A DNA stretch of 40,114 nt from DASZPL01 sp035550315 (GCA_035550315.1 DASZPL010000035.1:1-40114); one strand, 5' to 3'. Shown: positions 21,542 through 29,678, counted from the first letter of the stretch. The notes: generated by a model from the letters alone, not told the origin. A program made the numbers and translations.

Positions 21542-23449
21542 TCAGCTCGCCAGCGCGCCCACGTCGCCGCCCGTGAGGATCGCCTGATGCAGGTCGGCGA
21601 GCTCGGGCGACGGCTCCAGGCCGAGCTCGTCGGCGAGTCGGCGGCGCAACGACTGGTACGCCGCCAGCGCATCCGCCTGGCGACCCGAGCGGTGCAACGC
21701 GATCAGCAGGAACCGCCAGAGCCGCTCGCGGAGCGGGTGCTCGGCGACCGTCGACTCGACCTCGGCGAGCACCTCACGGTGCCGGCCGGCTGCCAACTCG
21801 GTCTCGAAGCAGTCCTCGATCGCGGTCAGCCGCGACTCCTCCAACCGATGCGCTTCGACCGCCGCGAACCCGGCGTCGCCGACGTCGGCAAGGGCCGGAC
21901 CGCGCCACAGCCGCAACGCGAAGCGCAGTTGCTCCGCCGCCGCGGCCGCGTCGCCGGCCTCGTAGCTGCGCCGCGCGGACTCGCACTGCCGCTCGAAGCG
22001 GACGGCATCGACGTACTCGTCGTCGACCGCCAGCAAGTAACCGTTCGGCTTGGTCACGAGCAGATCGCCGAGTCCGTGGCTGGCCAGGCTCTTGCGCAGC
22101 CGCGACACCTGCACGCGCAACGCCGCCACGCCGGATCCTGGAGGCTCGCCGTCCCACAGCTGGTCGGCCAGCCGGTCCACCGAAACCGTCCGGCCGCGGT
22201 GGATCAGCAACAGCGACAGCAACTCGCGCTCCCGGGCGGCGCGAATCTCGACCGTGGTCCAGCCGTTGCGGACTTCTAGTGGGCCGAGCAGGTTGAACTC
22301 GATGCCGCGCGGATCCGGCGCGGTCGGCGGCGCATCGCGCCGCAGCCCGGTCACGGCGAACACCGGCTGCAGCGTGGGGAAGCCGCGCAGCTCCATCTCG
22401 CCGCGATCGGTCGCGTCGACCGCCCCTCCCAGCTCCGTGATCACCCGCTGCGAGACCAGGATCTCGCCGCAGCCGGCCGCATCGCACAGCCGGCTGGCCA
22501 GGTTGACCACCGGCCCGAGGGCCATGTAGTCAGCGCGATCCGCGAGCCCGAGCACACCCATCGTCGCGTAGCCGAAGGTCACGCTGATCCCCGCCGACAG
22601 GCAGTGGCCGCGCCGTTTCCAGCTGCTGCCGAACTCGACCATCGCGTCGCGCAGGTCGACCGCCATGCTGACCGCTTGCAGCGCGGGGGCGTCGCAGGGA
22701 ACCGGGTCGTTGAACACGACCATGAGGCCATCACCGGCGAACGGGCCGACGGTCCCGCCGTACCGCGCGATCAGGCCGTCGGCGATGCGGTGAAACTCCT
22801 TGATCGCCCCGACGACCTCCTCCGGTTCGGCGGCCACTGAGAACGGCGTGAACCCGCGCAGGTCGCAGAACAGTACGGCGACCTCGCGGCGGTGGGGTTC
22901 CAGCAGCGCTTCGTTGCCGCCGCCGACCACGAGGTCTGCGACGCGAGCAGAGAGGAATCGGCGCAGCCCCTGCAGCCGCTGCACTTCATCCAGCTGCTCG
23001 GCCACGCGTTGTTCGAGCGTCCGGTTCCAAGCCGCCAGCTCCGCGGCCTGACCCTGAAGCGCGTCGTGATAGCGCTTCATCCGGAGCAGCGAGCGCACCC
23101 GGGCCAGCAGCTCGGCCTGGTCGAACGGCCGGGCGAGGAAGTCGTCTGCGCCGACGTCGAGCGCGGCAACCTTCGCATCCTTGCCGGAGGCAGTGACCAT
23201 CACGATTGGCAACGTCGCGGTCGCCGGCTGGGCCCGGAGCCGGCGACAGACCTCGAAGCCGTCGAGCCCGGGCATCTGCCAGTCGAGCAGCACCAGGTCC
23301 ACGGGCTCACGGTCGGCGATCGCCAGGGCGGTCGGCCCGTCCTCCACGGTGATCACGCGGTATTGGCTGCTCTCGAGCATGGCCTCGAGCAGTCGCCGGT
23401 TGCTCGGGTTGTCGTCGACGACGAGGATGCGCTGCTCGTTGATGGTCAT
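21542..23449 (-). CDS. Receiver - class III nucleotide cyclase - SARP/BTAD fusion
   Basis: A 635-residue protein joining three modules. Residues 5-122 are a response-regulator receiver with D12, D13 and phosphoacceptor D56; the usual Lys before the last Pro is R107 (ARPF). A probable coiled coil spans 125-175. Residues 185-365 are a class III cyclase with metal aspartates D196 (FCDLRGF) and D240 (AGDG), the nucleobase residue D307 and N316/R320; the usual Lys is replaced by P236. Residues 383-475 are an OmpR-like winged helix and 480-625 a BTAD domain, together a SARP activator. The ATG overlaps the kinase stop (ATGA). Phosphorylation could control cyclase activity, DNA binding, or both. The substrate, cAMP or cGMP, is not certain. 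Confidence 0.9.
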   Translation of the reverse strand: MTINEQRILVVDDNPSNRRLLEAMLESSQYRVITVEDGPTALAIADREPVDLVLLDWQMPGLDGFEVCRRLRAQPATATLPIVMVTASGKDAKVAALDVGADDFLARPFDQAELLARVRSLLRMKRYHDALQGQAAELAAWNRTLEQRVAEQLDEVQRLQGLRRFLSARVADLVVGGGNEALLEPHRREVAVLFCDLRGFTPFSVAAEPEEVVGAIKEFHRIADGLIARYGGTVGPFAGDGLMVVFNDPVPCDAPALQAVSMAVDLRDAMVEFGSSWKRRGHCLSAGISVTFGYATMGVLGLADRADYMALGPVVNLASRLCDAAGCGEILVSQRVITELGGAVDATDRGEMELRGFPTLQPVFAVTGLRRDAPPTAPDPRGIEFNLLGPLEVRNGWTTVEIRAARERELLSLLLIHRGRTVSVDRLADQLWDGEPPGSGVAALRVQVSRLRKSLASHGLGDLLVTKPNGYLLAVDDEYVDAVRFERQCESARRSYEAGDAAAAAEQLRFALRLWRGPALADVGDAGFAAVEAHRLEESRLTAIEDCFETELAAGRHREVLAEVESTVAEHPLRERLWRFLLIALHRSGRQADALAAYQSLRRRLADELGLEPSPELADLHQAILTGGDVGALAS

Positions 23450-26172
23450 CGCACGGCTCCCAACGATGCGACGGCGGGCTGCTCGGACGGTCCGACGGGT
23501 TGTGCTGGCACCGACGGTGCGGGTCGGATTTGGTCCGCAGCGTCGACCAGTCCGGGCACGGCCACCACGAAGATGCTGCCTCGACCTGGTTCGGTCTCGA
23601 GCCGGATCCGGCCGCCGTGCAACTCGACCAAGCCTTTCACCAGCGCGAGCCCGACCCCCGTGCCTTCCGGCACCCGATCGTCTCTTCGCTGCCGACCCTG
23701 GCTGAACGGGTCGAAGATGGTGGCTCGTTGCTCGGGATGGATGCCGATGCCGGTGTCGCTCACGGACACCACCAGTTCGCTGCCGTGCCCAAGCGTCGCG
23801 ATTGCGACCTCGCCGCCATCGGGAGTGAACTTGACCGCGTTGGACAGCAGGTTGCACAAGATCTGCTCAAGCCGTTCCTCGTCAGCGACGACGAGCTCAG
23901 CGCGCGGATCGAGGGTGGACCGGAGGGTGATCTGCCGCGACTCGGCCTCGTCCGCGACCGATCCGTAGACCCGGCCGAGCAGCATCGGTACGCAGACTTC
24001 GTCGACGCTCAGCTGTAGCTGCCCGGCTTCGAGCCGAGCCAGGTCCAGCAAGTCCGTGATCAGCCCAAGGAGGTGGCGCGCCGCCGTGCGCACCTCCTGG
24101 ATGTAGTCGGCCTGCGTCGGGTTCAGCGGGCCAGGCGCACCCTCCGCGAGCAGGTCGGCAAAACCGATGATCGCGTTCAGTGGCGTGCGCAGCTCGTGCG
24201 ACATGTTCGCCACAAAGATGCTCTTGTGGCGACTGGCGGCGTCGAGCCGCTGCTGCACGTCCTCGGCCTGCTGCCGCGTCTGCTGCGCGGCGATCACGAA
24301 CCGTCGCAGCCGACCGGCCACCGCATCCACCACCGCCCCGTTTACCAACAAGACGGTCAGCAGCGCCAAGAAGCGCACAACTTCGTGCGCGCCGTCTTCG
24401 ACGATCAGCAAGGTGCCGTATGACACCGTGATACCGACGAGATGAAGCACGGACCGACCGCGGTGCCACAACGCAATTCGGCTCATCCAGATCCAGCCGA
24501 AGTTGAGCGCCACCAGGTCACCGAACGGACCGGCGTAGGCGGTGGCGAGCGTGAACGCGACGACGCCCACGACGGCTGATATCTCCGCACCGAGTCGCGG
24601 CCATCTGCGACTCCACCGCAGCAGGACCCACCCGGTGCCGGCCACCCCGATGCCGAGGCATCCGACCGCCAAGCGCCACTCGGCTGATCGCGGCGTGATC
24701 ACCGCGGCGAGCATGAAGACCGCGGCGAGTGCGAACGACTCCCATCCGGCGACCCGTGCCAGCAACCGACGGTTCGCGGGCGATCCAGGTTGCGTGAACG
24801 CCGTGCTCGACTCGGGGCTCGGTCCAACCTGCTGCTCGCTGCCAACGGAGGCCAAGCGATCGCCCGCGCGGTACGGAACCCGGCAGATGAAGGTGCTGCC
24901 GACGCCGACCTCGCTGAGTGCGACTACCTCACCGCCGTGCAGCCCGGCGTACTCGCGGGCGAGGGGCAGGCCGAGGCCACTACCTGCCTCGGCTTGCGTG
25001 CCCTGCTGGAACTGCTCGAAGATCCGGCCGAGATCAGACTCGGAGATGCCAACGCCGGTGTCGGAGACACGGAAGGCGACGCCGTCGGCCTCATTCCGCA
25101 CCACCAGGACGACCTCGCCACCGGCGGGCGTGTACTTGATCGCGTTGACCAGTAGGTTGACGACGACCTGGCGCAGCTTCCGGCGGTCGGCCCACAGCCA
25201 GTTCATCGCCGTGCCGGGGTCGAGGACCAACTTGACCGAACGGGCACGAGCCAGTTCGCGGACCAGTCGCACAGCGTCGCCGGCGATGTCGGCCGGATCG
25301 ACCAGCTCGGGCTCCAAGTTGATCGTGCCTTGCTCGACGCTGTCGGGATCGAGGACCTCGTCGACGAGCGAGACCAGGTGTCGCGCGGCATCCGCGATGT
25401 CGGCGACGTACTCCTGCTGCCGCGGGTTCAGCGGTCCAGCCAGTTGCTCGCCAACCAGCTCGCTGAAGCCGAGGACCACATTGAGTGGGGTCCGCAGCTC
25501 GTGCGACATCCGGGCGAGGAACGCGCTCTTTTGCTCACTGGTGCGCTCCAGTGCGATGCGGGCGCGCTCCGCCGCCTGGCGCGCGAGCTGCTCCTCGGTC
25601 GCCAAGCCGACCACCATCGAGATGAGCCAGCGGATGAACAACCCCGAGGTCACGACCAGGCTCATCAGCAACAGCCATCTGGTTGCCGGCCACGGACCCG
25701 GGCGCAACCACAGCGCGCCGGCGTAGCTCAGGCCGAGGGTGAGGGTGTGAAACAGCGCAACCCGCCATGATCGAAGCGCCAGCAGGATGGTGCCGATCAC
25801 CAGGTAGATCGCCGGCAGGCAAGGTCGCATCACCGGGATGGTGGCCTGGATCAGCATCAGCGAACCGACCGCCGTCACGCCCGTCACGTCCATCAGCCAC
25901 AACGGGATGCGCGCGGGTACGCGGACGAGCACGCAGCCGACGGCAAGCGCGACAACACCAATCGCGACGGTGATCCAGCGGTCGGTCGCCGTACTGCTGG
26001 CCGTCAGCGCGCGAAGCCCGAGCAACGCTCCTGTGCCGACCCCCGCGAATCCGCCGAGCCGTCCGATGAGTACGGCACGTGGTTCGTCACCGGCAGCCGC
26101 AAGAGCGAAGTCCGGACGGCTCGCGATTGTGGTCGAGACCGTGGTCACGACCGGAGCATTCCGCCAGGTCAT
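23446..26172 (-). CDS. Tandem double histidine kinase, membrane bound
   Basis: A 908-residue protein with two full sensor-kinase units. Unit 1: several membrane segments (about 33-190), a short linker, HisKA with H224 (MSHELRTPLN), and an ATPase domain with DTGVGI (371-376) and GSGLGLPLA (397-405). Unit 2: a second membrane region (about 478-615), HisKA with H659 in the same motif, and an ATPase domain with DTGIGI (806-811) and GTGVGLAL. Both units share the unusual GPLNPxQxxY after the histidine, so they probably arose by duplication. The ATG at 26172 is preferred over a TTG 21 bases upstream. No separate periplasmic sensor is seen; the signal may be sensed in the membrane. It lies between a single receiver and the cyclase-SARP fusion, its likely partners. 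Confidence 0.9.
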   Translation of the reverse strand: MTWRNAPVVTTVSTTIASRPDFALAAAGDEPRAVLIGRLGGFAGVGTGALLGLRALTASSTATDRWITVAIGVVALAVGCVLVRVPARIPLWLMDVTGVTAVGSLMLIQATIPVMRPCLPAIYLVIGTILLALRSWRVALFHTLTLGLSYAGALWLRPGPWPATRWLLLMSLVVTSGLFIRWLISMVVGLATEEQLARQAAERARIALERTSEQKSAFLARMSHELRTPLNVVLGFSELVGEQLAGPLNPRQQEYVADIADAARHLVSLVDEVLDPDSVEQGTINLEPELVDPADIAGDAVRLVRELARARSVKLVLDPGTAMNWLWADRRKLRQVVVNLLVNAIKYTPAGGEVVLVVRNEADGVAFRVSDTGVGISESDLGRIFEQFQQGTQAEAGSGLGLPLAREYAGLHGGEVVALSEVGVGSTFICRVPYRAGDRLASVGSEQQVGPSPESSTAFTQPGSPANRRLLARVAGWESFALAAVFMLAAVITPRSAEWRLAVGCLGIGVAGTGWVLLRWSRRWPRLGAEISAVVGVVAFTLATAYAGPFGDLVALNFGWIWMSRIALWHRGRSVLHLVGITVSYGTLLIVEDGAHEVVRFLALLTVLLVNGAVVDAVAGRLRRFVIAAQQTRQQAEDVQQRLDAASRHKSIFVANMSHELRTPLNAIIGFADLLAEGAPGPLNPTQADYIQEVRTAARHLLGLITDLLDLARLEAGQLQLSVDEVCVPMLLGRVYGSVADEAESRQITLRSTLDPRAELVVADEERLEQILCNLLSNAVKFTPDGGEVAIATLGHGSELVVSVSDTGIGIHPEQRATIFDPFSQGRQRRDDRVPEGTGVGLALVKGLVELHGGRIRLETEPGRGSIFVVAVPGLVDAADQIRPAPSVPAQPVGPSEQPAVASLGAVR

Positions 26173-26217
26173 GTCAGATCCGAACCTGCGCAACGGCGGC
26201 GATAACAGACATTTCGG

Positions 26218-26601
26218 TCAGCCGCCGTTCGGTAGTAGCGGCAACAGTCCGTCGACGAACGTGCGGACGTCGATCGGCTTTGACAGGTAGCCGTCGAAAC
26301 CGGCTGCCAGCAGCCGCTCGCGGTCGCCCTTCATCGCAAAGGCGGTCAATGCGACGACCGGAATTGACGCGGTTGACGGATCCGCCCGTAGTTGTTGCAG
26401 CACCTGACTGCCGTCCATGTCGGGCAGCTGAACGTCCATGAGTACGAGCGCCGGTGGGTTGTCGCCGGTCCGTACCGCCCCGAGGGCCTCCGCACCGTTG
26501 CGCGCCTCGACCGGCCGAAACGACCGAAGTCGCAGCAAGTCGCAGGTCAGTTTCAAGTTCTTGTCGTTGTCGTCAACAACGAGCACTACTTCGCCTGACA
26601 T
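26218..26601 (-). CDS. Single-domain response regulator (receiver)
   Basis: A 127-residue receiver of the DivK/CheY type with no output domain. VVDDNDKN holds the acidic pair, LVLMDVQLPDMDG the phosphoacceptor aspartate (about D56), ALTAFAM the Thr switch, and YLSKPID the conserved Lys. All phosphorylation residues are present, unlike the receiver of the fusion protein, which has Arg at the Lys position. It is the first gene of the signalling operon, 45 bp before the double kinase. It may carry phosphoryl groups between the two kinase units, or act as a sink or allosteric regulator. Confidence 0.93.
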   Translation of the reverse strand: MSGEVVLVVDDNDKNLKLTCDLLRLRSFRPVEARNGAEALGAVRTGDNPPALVLMDVQLPDMDGSQVLQQLRADPSTASIPVVALTAFAMKGDRERLLAAGFDGYLSKPIDVRTFVDGLLPLLPNGG

Positions 26602-26661
26602 GACGACCCCCAGAGGGTGTGTGGAGCCGATGTCAGCGAACCGTAAGGCGCAGCAATCCTC

Positions 26662-26677
26662 CTGACACGCGCGTCAG
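26662..26677. promoter_or_regulatory. Near-palindrome in the divergent signalling promoter
   Basis: CTGACACGCGCGTCAG, symmetric at 14 of 16 positions, lies between the divergent starts of the receiver (26601) and the cyclic-nucleotide-binding gene (26715). Its ends resemble the CTGAC half of the catabolic operator, but the spacing is one base longer and the flanking T/A are absent, so it is treated as a separate candidate site. The SARP fusion itself could act here. Confidence 0.35.
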
Positions 26678-26714
26678 CGATGGTGTGACGCAAATCGGAC
26701 AATTGGAGGCGGCC

Positions 26715-27131
26715 ATGCGCCACCATTCACCGCACAACGACCAGCTGCGTCGGCTCAAGGTGTTTCACGGCTGCACGGATCGAGAGCTCGAACGAGTGCG
26801 GGCACTCGGCGACGAAATCGCCGTCAACGCGGGCTCAGTCATTGTCCGCGAGTCGTCATTGACGAAGGACGTCTACATCCTGCTCGCCGGTGACGCCGCG
26901 GTATCTCGCGGCGGCGAGACGGTCAGCAGGTTGCATCCCGGCGACCACTTCGGTGAGCTCGCCGCGCTCGACCCGGCACCGCGCAACGCCTCCGTCACGA
27001 TGCTGACCGATGGCGTCCTGCTGGTGCTCGGATCTCGGGAGTTCGCGACGCTGCTCGAAGACGTGCCGCGGTTCAGCCGGCGGTTGCTCAACGGGTTGGC
27101 GCAGCGCGTGCACGCCTTCGACGGCGCCTGA
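26715..27131 (+). CDS. Stand-alone cyclic nucleotide-binding domain protein
   Basis: A 138-residue protein that is almost entirely one CRP-type cyclic-nucleotide-binding domain. The first strands follow a helix (DRELERVRALGDEIAVNAGSVIVRESS). The phosphate-binding cassette is GDHFGELAALDPAPRNAS (76-93) with E81 and R90, the residues that hold the ribose and cyclic phosphate. There is no helix-turn-helix or other output, so any output must come from a partner. The ATG has a good GGAGG site 5 nt upstream. It is divergent from the kinase/receiver/cyclase operon and is a natural reader of the cyclase product. Its last 44 bases overlap the convergent methyltransferase. Confidence 0.9.
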   Translation: MRHHSPHNDQLRRLKVFHGCTDRELERVRALGDEIAVNAGSVIVRESSLTKDVYILLAGDAAVSRGGETVSRLHPGDHFGELAALDPAPRNASVTMLTDGVLLVLGSREFATLLEDVPRFSRRLLNGLAQRVHAFDGA

Positions 27132-27981
27132 ACGGACCGCGCTTCACTGCCGGTGCCTGCTGCTTCGCGGCCGCGCGCTTGCCAGCGGCGCCCGACTTCG
27201 GCTTACGAGCCGGCTTCGGCCACGGCTCGGCCGGAGGCGGGTCGAGGCGGTAGTCGGCGGTCCCCCGCAACGCTCGCAGAGCGCTGAGATCCGGCGTCCC
27301 GACGGCCGCGTCCCGGTTGCGCCGTAGCTCCTCCCAGACGGGCAGGTCGAGCACGCACTGTGGCACGGCGGCGGACCGTCGATGGAGAACGTCGTCCGGC
27401 ACCTGCTGCGGGTCATCGACGACGAACTCTGCCAGGATCTCGTCGTACGCCTCGACCAGCATTCGGTTGGCCGGGTCGAGCCCGGCGACGAGCACCATCC
27501 CGGTCGGCTCGGTGTCGAGCGGGACCACGACCAGGTCCGACCGATATCGCTCCAACACGGTGGCGACCTTGAACACGTCACCGGTCCAGCTGACCGTGTG
27601 CCGATCGCGCGCGGCCTCGTCAACCGATCGCGGCAGCATGTCGTCGAACATCACGACGCTGTGTGGCGTCGCGTTGCGCTCCACGTTGATGAAGTCGCGG
27701 AAGGCGAACTCGAAGAGATGCATGCCGTCGATGAAGGCGAGGTCGATGACGCCTTCGGGGAACCAGCCGAGGGCGTCAGCGCGAGCAAAGAAGTCGTCGC
27801 TGGTCGCCTTCACGAGGTGCAGGTCGCACGCCAGTTCCGCGGTGATCTTGTACTGCGGGTCGACGCCGATCGTCCGGGTCCGCGACTGCGCTAAGCCGCG
27901 GCCATCCCGGATGCCGATTTCCAGGTAGCTCCGCGGCCGCAGCCGCTCGTGCAGGGTGCGCAGGAACTCATGCCGGTTCAT
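27088..27981 (-). CDS. Class I SAM-dependent methyltransferase-like protein with basic C-terminal tail
   Basis: A 297-residue protein. The first ~190 residues have a class I methyltransferase pattern: YLEIGIRDGRGL (motif I), IGVDPQY (motif II acid), DLAFIDGMHLFEFAFRD and VVMFDDMLPR; this is the Methyltransf_24 group, whose members often act on sugars or natural products. From about 245 the chain becomes a Lys/Arg/Ala/Pro-rich tail, ending in an arginine run, that could bind nucleic acid or acidic lipid. The tail is the part overlapped by the convergent cyclic-nucleotide-binding gene. It is preceded by the GNAT gene 31 bp upstream, probably one operon. The acceptor is unknown. Confidence 0.75.
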   Translation of the reverse strand: MNRHEFLRTLHERLRPRSYLEIGIRDGRGLAQSRTRTIGVDPQYKITAELACDLHLVKATSDDFFARADALGWFPEGVIDLAFIDGMHLFEFAFRDFINVERNATPHSVVMFDDMLPRSVDEAARDRHTVSWTGDVFKVATVLERYRSDLVVVPLDTEPTGMVLVAGLDPANRMLVEAYDEILAEFVVDDPQQVPDDVLHRRSAAVPQCVLDLPVWEELRRNRDAAVGTPDLSALRALRGTADYRLDPPPAEPWPKPARKPKSGAAGKRAAAKQQAPAVKRGPFRRRRRRARAAPTR

Positions 27982-28012
27982 CTCGATCGCGGCATCCCCT
28001 CTCGGCGGTCGG

Positions 28013-28543
28013 CTACTCCTGCACGAGCGGTTTCGCGAGCACCACGAAGTGGAGGTCCTCGCGCCGAGGCAGACCGTAACGCTCGTCGCCGTACGGGAAC
28101 GGGCGCGACTCGCCCGTGCGCGCGTAGCCGCGACGCTCGTACCACCCGATCAGGTCGCCGCGCTGCGCGATCACCGTCATCTCCATCGTTCCGGCGCCGC
28201 GCTCGACCGCCCGGCGCTCCGCCGCCTCGAGCAGCTGGCGCCCGATCCCGCTTGCCTGGCGCTGCGGCGAGACGGCGAACAGGCCGAAGTAGCAGATGCC
28301 GCAGCTGCGCCACTCGAGCTGGCAGCAGCCGACGATCGATCCGGTCGCATCCTCGGCGAGCAGCACCTCCGCGTCCGCTGCGTCGACGATCGCGCGCACC
28401 GCGTCGGCGTCGGTCCGCTGGCCGCCGAGCAGGTCGGCTTCGGTGGTCCATCCGGCCCGGCTGGAGTCCCCGCGGTACGCCGACTCCACCAGCGCCACGA
28501 CCGCGCCGACATCGGCAGCCGTCGCCGCCCGGTACCCGATCAC
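28013..28543 (-). CDS. GNAT-family N-acetyltransferase
   Basis: A 176-residue GNAT protein. YRAATAADVGAVVALVESAYRG begins the fold; LFAVSPQRQASGIGRQLLEAAERRA is motif A with the Q/R-x-x-G-x-G pyrophosphate loop; GWYERRGYARTGE is the typical motif B end. The GTG at 28543 is chosen because a GGAGG ribosome-binding site lies 6 nt upstream; an alternative start 21 bases earlier lacks one. It would transfer an acetyl group from acetyl-CoA to an amine. The neighbour methyltransferase may share its target. Substrate unknown. Confidence 0.88.
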   Translation of the reverse strand: MIGYRAATAADVGAVVALVESAYRGDSSRAGWTTEADLLGGQRTDADAVRAIVDAADAEVLLAEDATGSIVGCCQLEWRSCGICYFGLFAVSPQRQASGIGRQLLEAAERRAVERGAGTMEMTVIAQRGDLIGWYERRGYARTGESRPFPYGDERYGLPRREDLHFVVLAKPLVQE

Positions 28544-28605
28544 ACCCCGCCTCCCAACACCCAACCCTCAACGTCCGTCCTCAACGCCCGTCCCCCCCGA
28601 CGGCG

Positions 28606-28659
28606 AACCCGCGCGTTTCAACCATTCCAGCCGGCGTATGGCGTTGATTCGCGCGGGTT
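28606..28659. repeat. Long hairpin (palindrome C)
   Basis: Arms AACCCGCGCG (28606-28615) and CGCGCGGGTT (28650-28659), continued inwards by CAAC/GTTG to give 17-nt arms with two mismatches around a 20-nt loop. It lies in the gap between the GNAT start and the SDR end and has no second copy in this window. It may be a terminator or a REP-like element. Confidence 0.5.
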
Positions 28660-28682
28660 TGGCGAGAGCAGCGGCCATGCGG

Positions 28683-28766
28683 CGCGGGGGCGGCGGGCAG
28701 CGGGCGTCGGGGCGCGGGGCAGCGGGCGCGGCTGCAGCGGGCGGCGGGCGAGGGGGCGCGGCGGGG
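28683..28766. other. G-rich low-complexity stretch with GCAGCGGGCG triplet
   Basis: About 85 bp of G-runs on the plus strand, with three exact copies of GCAGCGGGCG (28697, 28719 and 28734). It lies just after the SDR stop and upstream of the GNAT gene, with no coding signal. It could form a G-quadruplex or slow polymerase, or may be slippage-prone filler. Confidence 0.5.
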
Positions 28767-29678
28767 TCAGAGGGCGAGGGTGTTGCTGACGGCGAAGCCG
28801 TGGCGGTCGCCGTCGGCGAGGTGGGCCCCGACGGTGGCAGCCAGCTCGTCGACGGTCCAGGTCTCGCCGGCCGCGGCAAAGGACCGCTCCAGCGTCGGCG
28901 CCGCCATCACGCCGACCTTCCCGCCGTACACCACGAACACGTTGCCGCTCACGTGGTCCGCCTCACGGGAGCCGAGCCAGACGACCAGCGGCACGACATG
29001 CTCGATCGCCCACGGGTCGGCCTCGTCACCCTCCGGCGGCGGCGGAAACGTCGACTCGGTCATCGCGGTCCGCGCCCGCGGTGCGATCGCGTTGGCCCGC
29101 ACGCCATAGCGGCCGCAGCCGTGGGCGACCGACAGCGTCAAGGCCGCGATGCCGGCCTTCGCGGCGGCGTAGTTCGGCTGGCCGGGCGAACCGAACAAAA
29201 ACGCCTCCGACGCCGTGTTGACGATCCGCGCCCACTGCGGCTCGCCGGTGGCTTTCGACCGCTCCCGCCAGTACGTCGTAGCCGCCTGGCAGGTCGCGGC
29301 GTGACCACGGAGATGCACCCGCAGCACGGTGTCCCACTCCTCGGCCGACACCGAGAAGATCATCCGGTCGCGCAGCACGCCGGCGTTGTTGACCACGACG
29401 TTCAGGTCGCCGAACTCGGCGATGGCCTTACCGACCAGCGAGGTGGCGAACTCCCAGTCGCCCATGTCGCCGGGCGCCGCCAGTGCCTCGCCGCCGGCCG
29501 CGCGGATCTCGGCCGCGACCGCCTCGGCCCCCTCGCCGATGTCGTTGACGACGACCTTCGCGCCGGCGGCGGCGAGCCCGAGGGCCTCGGCCCGGCCGAG
29601 TCCGGCGCCCGCGCCGGTGACGATCGCGACCGCGCCGGCGACCTCTGAGCCGGTGAACGACAGCTGCAAGGGCTTCAC
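28767..29678 (-). CDS. SDR-family oxidoreductase, MFE2-like
   Basis: A 303-residue SDR: TGAGAGLG (21-28), VVVNDIG (42-48), NNAG (97-100), catalytic S157, Y170 and K174. It has the same insertion and tail as the SDR at 14407-15309 and is clearly its paralogue. It would oxidise a 3-hydroxyacyl-CoA. The GTG start overlaps the stop of the Ltp2-like gene (GTGA). It is the last gene of a three-gene unit with the ChsH2-DUF35-ChsH1 fusion and the Ltp2-like protein, so it belongs to the igr-like block. Confidence 0.9.
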   Translation of the reverse strand: MKPLQLSFTGSEVAGAVAIVTGAGAGLGRAEALGLAAAGAKVVVNDIGEGAEAVAAEIRAAGGEALAAPGDMGDWEFATSLVGKAIAEFGDLNVVVNNAGVLRDRMIFSVSAEEWDTVLRVHLRGHAATCQAATTYWRERSKATGEPQWARIVNTASEAFLFGSPGQPNYAAAKAGIAALTLSVAHGCGRYGVRANAIAPRARTAMTESTFPPPPEGDEADPWAIEHVVPLVVWLGSREADHVSGNVFVVYGGKVGVMAAPTLERSFAAAGETWTVDELAATVGAHLADGDRHGFAVSNTLAL

